A DNA stretch of 57,506 nt from Anaerolineales bacterium UBA5797. GTDB lineage: Bacteria > Chloroflexota > Anaerolineae > Anaerolineales > Villigracilaceae. The notes below the pieces were generated by a model. It did not search any database. It was not told where the DNA came from and saw nothing but the letters and a program-made list of their open reading frames with translations. How positions within the stretch are numbered: position 1 is the first letter of the stretch; each line of letters starts with the position of its first letter. The position numbers and the translations under genes are program-made. Positions 50,433-57,506 of this stretch are shown in pieces. The DNA is taken from NCBI GenBank assembly GCA_002418205.1, contig DIDP01000063.1, positions 30,295 to 87,800 on the forward strand, in the 5' to 3' direction.

Positions 50433-51692
50433 ATGAATATAACCATCCTCACCTATGGGTCACGCGGCGATGTCCAGCCTTTTCTTCCGTTGTCGCTTGG
50501 ATTGCTGGCAAGAGGACATTCCGTCAAGTTGGCGGCGCCATCTCGATTCAAAAGTCTTGTGGAAGGATATGGGATTCCGTTCGTACCGCTGGCGGGCGAG
50601 CCGCAGGATTTGAGTCGACGCTTCAACGAAGCGGGGTTCAATTTCATCAAACAGATTCGCGGGATGATGGATCATGCAATCGAGATCGGGTTGGATGTCA
50701 TGCATCAAACAGAAACAGCCTGTCAGGATGCCGATCTCATCATCCATTCTTTTTCACATGCGATCGGCGCCCATACATTTGCGCGCGAGATGAACATCCC
50801 TGACATTCACATTCAAACCTTTCCGATGTTCACGCCAACGGGCGATTATCCCAATGTCACCATGCCGGATTTGAAATTGCGCTCATTGAATCGCCTGACT
50901 CATACCATTTCACAAAAGATCGCATGGTGGATCTCGAAGTTTGGATATGAACAAGTCCGTCGTCGCGCAGGACTTCCCAAACGTAAACTTTATTTTCCGT
51001 TCGGCGAAAATCCGCTTCGCTCTCCAACCCCGATCCTGTGCGCGTGGAGCCCGAACGTTCTCCCGCCCTCGAGCGATTGGACGACGGATGTCCATGTTAC
51101 TGGATATTACTTTTTTGATTCGGCTGATTCGTATCAACCTTCTGATAAGTTACGATATTTTTTGGATGCCGGTGAACCTCCGATTTGCGTCTCATTTGGA
51201 AGCATGGTCAATCGCAATGCAGGGCGGATTGACAGGATCGTGAATGATGCATTGAGGCAAATGGATCAACGCGCCATCATTCTTTCGGGTTGGAGTGAAA
51301 TCAAGGATCGACCAGGCAACGACGTTATTTATATCGATGCGGTTCCACATGACTGGCTGTTGCCAAAATGCAATATGATCGTTCATCATGGCGGCGCAGG
51401 AACTACATCCGCCGGATTGCGGGCGGGGCTGCCGAATGTTGTTGTGCCGTTCACGGCAGATCAACCGTTCTGGGGCAGGCGAGTCCATGCACTGGGTGTG
51501 GGTCCCAGGCCAATTCCGGTGAAGAACCTTTCGGTGGAGATGTTAACGCGCGCGATAGCCGAGGCGGGATCAAATGTCGTTCGTGAGCGCGCCCAGACTC
51601 TCGGTCAAAGGATAAGAGGCGAGGATGGGGTACAATGTGCGGTGTCGATGATTGAAAGTCAACGGGTCGTTTTTAGAAATTTTAAGGTTTAA
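50433..51692 (+). CDS. Glycosyltransferase, GT1/MGT type
   Basis: This is a 419-aa GT-B glycosyltransferase. It starts MNITILTYGSRGDVQPFLPLSLGLLARGHSVKLAAP (GT28 N-terminal-like) and carries the donor-binding motif VHHGGAGTTSAGLRAGLPNVVVPFTADQPFWGRRV near the C-terminus. This is the sterol/macrolide glycosyltransferase pattern (UGT/MGT). The acceptor is unknown; a lipid or secondary metabolite is plausible. The gene is divergent from the frameshifted dehydrogenase and is followed by the rRNA promoters. Confidence 0.9.
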   Translation: MNITILTYGSRGDVQPFLPLSLGLLARGHSVKLAAPSRFKSLVEGYGIPFVPLAGEPQDLSRRFNEAGFNFIKQIRGMMDHAIEIGLDVMHQTETACQDADLIIHSFSHAIGAHTFAREMNIPDIHIQTFPMFTPTGDYPNVTMPDLKLRSLNRLTHTISQKIAWWISKFGYEQVRRRAGLPKRKLYFPFGENPLRSPTPILCAWSPNVLPPSSDWTTDVHVTGYYFFDSADSYQPSDKLRYFLDAGEPPICVSFGSMVNRNAGRIDRIVNDALRQMDQRAIILSGWSEIKDRPGNDVIYIDAVPHDWLLPKCNMIVHHGGAGTTSAGLRAGLPNVVVPFTADQPFWGRRVHALGVGPRPIPVKNLSVEMLTRAIAEAGSNVVRERAQTLGQRIRGEDGVQCAVSMIESQRVVFRNFKV

Positions 51693-51707
51693 ATGTCTGA
51701 TAACCCA

Positions 51708-51735
51708 TTGACAAAGTCCGTGAAAAACGTATAAT
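51708..51735 (+). promoter_or_regulatory. rRNA promoter P1, TTGACA-16-TATAAT
   Basis: TTGACA (51708-51713) and TATAAT (51730-51735), spacer 16 nt, both exact consensus. First of two tandem promoters for the rRNA operon. Confidence 0.8.
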
Positions 51736-51891
51736 CAACGTTCGCCAGTAGTTACAGCGATCTCGTCCCCCTGACAGATCATTGAAAACTGAATAGCAGT
51801 CTCTAGTCAGAGACACAAGCCTGTTGGTTTTGCAGTCTGACGAGCCGATGTCGAAAGACAAATGACATCGGTGTTTTCGTCTGTTGATGTC

Positions 51892-51920
51892 TTGACAGGC
51901 CAAAGCGGAGCGTGTAAAAT
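51892..51920 (+). promoter_or_regulatory. rRNA promoter P2, TTGACA-17-TAAAAT
   Basis: TTGACA (51892-51897) and TAAAAT (51915-51920), spacer 17 nt. A hairpin (CCGATGTC 51845-51852 / GACATCGG 51864-51871) lies between P1 and P2. Confidence 0.75.
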
Positions 51921-51938
51921 CCGCCCGCTTTGATACCA

Positions 51939-51966
51939 GAACTTTAACAACTGAACAGTGATAGGA
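51939..51966 (+). promoter_or_regulatory. boxA-like site and 5' arm of 16S processing stem
   Basis: GAACTTTAACA (51939-51949) resembles boxA. Bases 51943-51966 are complementary, with two wobble pairs, to 53633-53656 beyond the 16S 3' end, so they form the RNase III stem that releases pre-16S. Confidence 0.75.
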
Positions 51967-52026
51967 AGCAACAACTCTGTCGATCCAGTAAATATCCGTA
52001 AACTACACTCGCAAGAGTGAAAATTT

Positions 52027-53538
<1,512 letters not shown>

Positions 53539-53632
53539 CTAGAGTATTCGAGCGATCTCCCTCACGAGAGGTCTGCTCCACTCAGTTTCATGTGCCTTAC
53601 GGTGATGAGGCGCTGGGCACAGAGGTAGAGTT

Positions 53633-53656
53633 TCCTGTCACTATTCAGTTGTTAAA
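53633..53656 (+). other. 3' arm of 16S processing stem
   Basis: Complementary to 51943-51966 over 24 nt with two G.U pairs. Precursor processing stem downstream of 16S. Confidence 0.75.
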
Positions 53657-53663
53657 GAGAGAC

Positions 53664-53737
<74 letters not shown>

Positions 53738-53756
53738 CTCACCCAAGGCAGGTCCT

Positions 53757-53828
53757 GGGGATGTAGCTCAGTGGGAGAGCAGCGCCTTTGCAAGGCGAAG
53801 GTCGCGGGTTCAAATCCCGCCATCTCCA
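53757..53828 (+). tRNA. tRNA-Ala(TGC)
   Basis: 72 nt. Acceptor GGGGATG pairs with CATCTCC (one G.U), discriminator A. Anticodon loop TTTGCAA (TGC), T-arm GCGGGTTCAAATCCCGC. It follows tRNA-Ile by 19 nt, the common bacterial arrangement. Confidence 0.96.
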
Positions 53829-54148
53829 CTGAGTTTGCAGGAAAGATTTGGAGTAAAGAAAAGATTTGTTAAACGGCGAGCAGACATAAAGTACAGGAAA
53901 GCACCGCAATAAGATAAAAGGTCGTTGAGCGACCCGGCGGTGTGTGCCGGGTCGAATTGTCTCTAACAAGCGAACATGTTGAAGGGTGAGCGATGCCCTT
54001 GAAATTTGTCAAGAGCATCGTTCACTGGTCAACCAGTGAATTTGCACCTTACCAACTGAATAGTAACTGACTGAAAGATAAATATCCTCAAATATCTAAA
54101 GCAAGAAATATTTGTAGGCCGAAGAGTAATAAATTCTCCGCATCACGT
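53829..54148. other. tRNA-Ala to 23S spacer with hairpins
   Basis: No gene is seen in these 320 nt. There are hairpins GACCCGGC/GCCGGGTC (53931-53953) and GAGCGATGC/GCATCGTTC (53988-54023), then CACTGGT/ACCAGTG. A stretch near 54052 (CCAACTGAATAGT) resembles the 16S leader and is probably the 5' arm of the 23S processing stem, whose partner is outside the window. Confidence 0.6.
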
Positions 54149-54628
54149 GGAGAAGCTACTAAGGGCTTTCGGTGAATGCCTTGGCGCCAAGTGCCGATGA
54201 AGGACGTGGGACACTGCGATAAGCCTCGGGGAGCCGTGTACAGGCTTTGATCCGGGGATTTCCGAATGAGGAAACTCGTTGCGGCGAACCCGCAACATCC
54301 TCCTGCTGAACACATAGGCTGGAGGAGGGGCACCCAGGGAACTGAAACATCTAAGTACCTGGAGGAACAGAAAATATTCTCCTAGTAGTGGCGAGCGAAC
54401 GGGGAACAGCCCAAACCGTCCTTGCTTGCAAGGGCGGGGTTGTAGGGTCTGGCATATGGAAGTTACAAAACGATCAGTTAGCGGAAAGGTGTGGGAAAGC
54501 CTGCCATAGAGGGTGACAGCCCCGTATGCGAAAATTGATCGTCTTCCGCCAGATACCTGAGTACTGCCGGGCACGCTAATCCGGCAGGAATCTGGGGAGT
54601 CCACTCTCCAAGGCTAAATACATTTGGC

Positions 54629-54668
<40 letters not shown>

Positions 54669-54848
54669 TCCCCCTGTTAGGGGAGTGAAATAGAACCTGA
54701 AACCGAGAGCCTACAAACAGTTGGAGGGCTAACAGTGGGTTGAGCGCTGTAGAAATACAGATGTTCCCCGCTATGCCTGACAGCGTGCCTCTTGGAGAAT
54801 GAGCCTGCGAGTTAATCTCAGTGGCAAGGTTAAGGGAGTAACACCCGT

Positions 54849-54880
<32 letters not shown>

Positions 54881-55162
54881 ATAGTCGCTGGGATTAGACC
54901 CGAAACCGGGTGAGCTACCCATGGGCAGGGTGAAGCGAGTCTAATCACTCGTGGAGGCCCGAACTTACTAACGTTGCAAAGTTAGAAGATGACCTGTGGG
55001 TAGAGGTGATATGCCAAACGAACTCGGAGATAGCTGGTTCTCCCCGAAATAGCTTTAGGGCTAGCGTCATGCGTTTAGTACTGGAGGTACAGCACTGAAT
55101 GGGCTAAGGGGCTTACCGCTTACTGAACCCAATCAAACTCGGAATGCCAGTACTCCATAGCA

Positions 55163-55199
<37 letters not shown>

Positions 55200-55273
55200 A
55201 AGGGAAACAGCCCAGATCATCAGCTAAGGTCCCAAAATCTACACTAAGTGGGAAACGAGGTGAGGTTACTTGA

Positions 55274-55312
<39 letters not shown>

Positions 55313-56095
55313 AAGTGCGTAACAGCTTACTGGTCTAGTGACCTTGCGCGGAAAACTTAACGGGGCTAAGTGTAGTACCGAAGCTATGAGTCTCAGCGCA
55401 AGCTGGGGCAGTAGGGGAGCGTTCCATCAGCGGTGAAGGTCGATCGATAAGGGCGACTGGAGCGGATGGAAGTGAGAATGCAGGCATGAGTAGCGTATAA
55501 ACACGTGAGAACCGTGTTCGCCGTAAATCTAAGGTTTCCGACGCCAGGTCATTCCGCGTCGGGTTAGTCGGGTCCTTAGCCGAGGCCGAAAGGCGTAGGT
55601 GATGGACATCCGGTCAACATTCCGGAACCGCTCAGAATGAGTGATGGGGGGACGCAGCGAGGTAGGCCAGCCACCGATTGGTTGTGGTGGTGCGATCCGT
55701 CTAGGTGTTGAGGCTGGTAGGTAAATCCGCCAGCTGAGCTGAGGCGAGAGCGAGCCGTAAGGCATAAGTGGTTGAGCCTTGCTGCCAAGAAAAGCCTCTA
55801 AACGTTGATTTCTGAGTGCCCGTACCGCAATCCGACACTGGTAGATGGGTAGAGTATACCAAGGCGAACGGGAGAACCCTCGTTAAGGAACTAGGCAACA
55901 TGACCCCGTAACTTCGGGAGAAGGGGTACCTTCTAGCGTTCGGGTAACCAAAGCGCTGGAGGGTCGCAGTGAAATGGCTCTGGCGACTGTTTAACAAAAA
56001 CACAGGTCTCTGCTAAGCCGTAAGGCGATGTATAGGGGCTGACGCGTGCCCAGTGCCGGAAGGTTAAGGGGAGAGGTTAGCGCAAGCGAAGCTTT

Positions 56096-56144
<49 letters not shown>

Positions 56145-56788
56145 TAACATTTGCTAGCCTTAGTAAAATCGAACTATATGCGGGAAAATCCTCAACAGCC
56201 ATGCGGTACTCGTCGTAATCGAATACGGCAGTAAAAATCCGCTGGACACGGGGACAATCCGCAGGGAAGGCTTCCATGATGGATGATGATATATTGGAAG
56301 AACCCTCAGAGACTTCACGTTCGATCTCGAATTCCTCGAGGTTGGAAGCGCAATGGGTTGTAGGGTTTGTAGATGGAGAAGGATGCTTTTATGTCGGTAT
56401 CAATTCCCATCCTGAGATGAAGGCAGGGTTTCAGGTTTTACCTGAATTCACGGTTGTTCAACATAAGCAAGATGTACAACTACTTTATGCCCTGAAACGA
56501 TTTTTTGGGTGTGGCGTTGTCCGGCAAAATCATGATGACCGCATGGCTTATCGTGTAAGAGGTGTGGAACACCTCTGGGAGCGGATCATTCCGTTCTTCG
56601 AGAAGCATCCTTTGAAGACCAAAAAGCGTCTTGATTTTTTGAAATTCAGGAAAACCCTGATGATGATGCAGAAAGGTGAACATCTGACACCCGCCGGGAT
56701 CGAAAAGATCCGCCAAATCGCTTCTGAAATGAATCGAGGACGAGAAAGATAAAGTCCGGCTTCTCTGGAAACAGAGTAAGATGAACCG
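56145..56788 (+). mobile_element. Group I intron in 23S rRNA at position 1931, with endonuclease gene
   Basis: 644 nt inserted exactly after U1931 (E. coli numbering): exon ...CTAAGGT | intron | AGCGAAATT.... P1 forms between the exon CTAAGGT (56138-56144) and the internal guide GCCTTAG (56157-56163), placing U56144 opposite G56157, the required U.G at the 5' splice site. The intron ends in G (56788), as group I introns do. P-like (ATGCGGGAAA, 56193) and S-like (AAGATAAAGTCC, 56746) elements are visible. An endonuclease gene occupies 56276-56752. Subgroup not assigned. Confidence 0.9.
56276..56752 (+). CDS. LAGLIDADG homing endonuclease encoded in the 23S intron
   Basis: This is a 158-aa protein with one LAGLIDADG motif, QWVVGFVDGEGCFYVGI (about residues 26-42, catalytic Asp in VDGEG), which implies action as a homodimer. 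The rest fits the family: FQVLPEFTVVQHKQDVQLLYALKRFFGCG and VRGVEHLWERIIPFFEKHPLKTKKRLDFLKFRKTLMMM. It would cut intronless 23S genes near position 1931 and spread the intron. GGAAGG lies upstream of ATGATG. The TAA stop overlaps the S-like core element, so the reading frame and the ribozyme share bases. Confidence 0.92.
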   Translation: MMDDDILEEPSETSRSISNSSRLEAQWVVGFVDGEGCFYVGINSHPEMKAGFQVLPEFTVVQHKQDVQLLYALKRFFGCGVVRQNHDDRMAYRVRGVEHLWERIIPFFEKHPLKTKKRLDFLKFRKTLMMMQKGEHLTPAGIEKIRQIASEMNRGRER

Positions 56789-56827
<39 letters not shown>

Positions 56828-56897
56828 CCGCGTAACGATCAGAGCACTGTCTCAACGAGGGACCCGGTGAAGTTGAATTGGCTGTGAAGATGCGGCC

Positions 56898-56937
<40 letters not shown>

Positions 56938-57084
56938 CAACTTGGCATTGTGTTTGGGTATGATCTGTGTAGCATAGGTGGGAGGCTTTGAAGCTGGGGC
57001 GTTAGCCTCGGTGGAGCCGCCAGTGAAATACCACCCTGATTATGCTTAGACCCTAACCCCGCACCGTCATCCGGGCGGGGGACC

Positions 57085-57121
<37 letters not shown>

Positions 57122-57283
57122 CAAAAGGTAACGGAGGCGCCCAAAGGTTCCCTCAGGCAGAATGGAAACCTGCCAAAGAGTGTAAAGGCATAAGGGAGCT
57201 TGACTGCAAGACCAACGCGTCGAGCAGATACGAAAGTAGGGCTTAGTGATCCCACGGTACCGAGTGGAAGGGCCGTGGCTTAC

Positions 57284-57314
<31 letters not shown>

Positions 57315-57350
57315 GGTGAGGACCAAGAGTTCACATCGACGTCCTCGCTC

Positions 57351-57386
<36 letters not shown>

Positions 57387-57390
57387 GACA

Positions 57391-57424
<34 letters not shown>

Positions 57425-57425
57425 C

Positions 57426-57484
<59 letters not shown>

Positions 57485-57506
57485 TAAGGGATTTGAGAGG
57501 AGCTGC

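Overview
The window is chromosomal DNA of a Chloroflexota bacterium, most likely class Anaerolineae. This is inferred from the 16S rRNA, which carries the EUB338-III type site and a divergent 806-region, from the many membrane- or lipid-anchored PD40 (TolB-like) propellers, a kinase-propeller protein, YbbR/CdaA proteins, and abundant short palindromic repeats. Base composition looks moderately GC-rich. Nothing resembles a phage or a large mobile island; most of the window is ordinary housekeeping DNA with small accessory insertions.

Layout. Positions 1-7.6 kb hold a truncated cysteine-peptidase-like gene, a PD40 protein, and a minus-strand run (rluA-like, ParB-like, small conserved protein, PD40 lipoprotein, M23 peptidase). 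From 7.6-15.5 kb come a TsnR-like 23S rRNA methyltransferase, an ABC-2 exporter (two permeases and an ATPase), a META-domain lipoprotein, kynureninase, a GMC oxidoreductase and a vapBC module. From 15.7-21.1 kb are der, cdaR-cdaA (c-di-AMP synthesis), a coaE fusion and rnpB. From 21.1-32.3 kb are a HypA-like protein, another PD40 lipoprotein, an SDR, a PfkB kinase, an M20 peptidase, a GAF-PAS adenylate cyclase, a TgpA-like transglutaminase, and a Ser/Thr kinase-PD40 receptor split by an in-frame TAG. From 32.3-42.3 kb lies metal and stress homeostasis: a PerR/Fur regulator with a P1B-4 ATPase, hrcA-grpE-dnaK-dnaJ under CIRCE, an ArsR-CDF pair, and a fluoride channel with DUF190. From 42.3-51.7 kb are two Nudix hydrolases, prmA, twin lipoproteins, a lamin-tail protein, dnaX, ybaB, recR, a frameshifted dehydrogenase and a glycosyltransferase. 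From 51.7 kb to the end is an rRNA operon (16S, tRNA-Ile, tRNA-Ala, 23S).

The most notable element is a 644-nt group I intron in the 23S gene at E. coli position 1931. It encodes a LAGLIDADG endonuclease, and its boundaries are set by the exon sequence and by a P1 helix with the expected U.G pair. Other points of note are palindromic repeats that have entered coding frames (GMC oxidoreductase, prmA, the M23 signal peptide) or sit between operon genes (grpE/dnaK, dnaK/dnaJ, ybaB/recR), two apparently broken genes (kinase TAG, dehydrogenase A-run frameshift), a HypA lacking its nickel-ligand histidine, and well-formed regulatory sites: two PerR boxes over a consensus promoter, a perfect CIRCE, and a 22-bp ArsR operator behind a TTGACG-17-TATAAT promoter.
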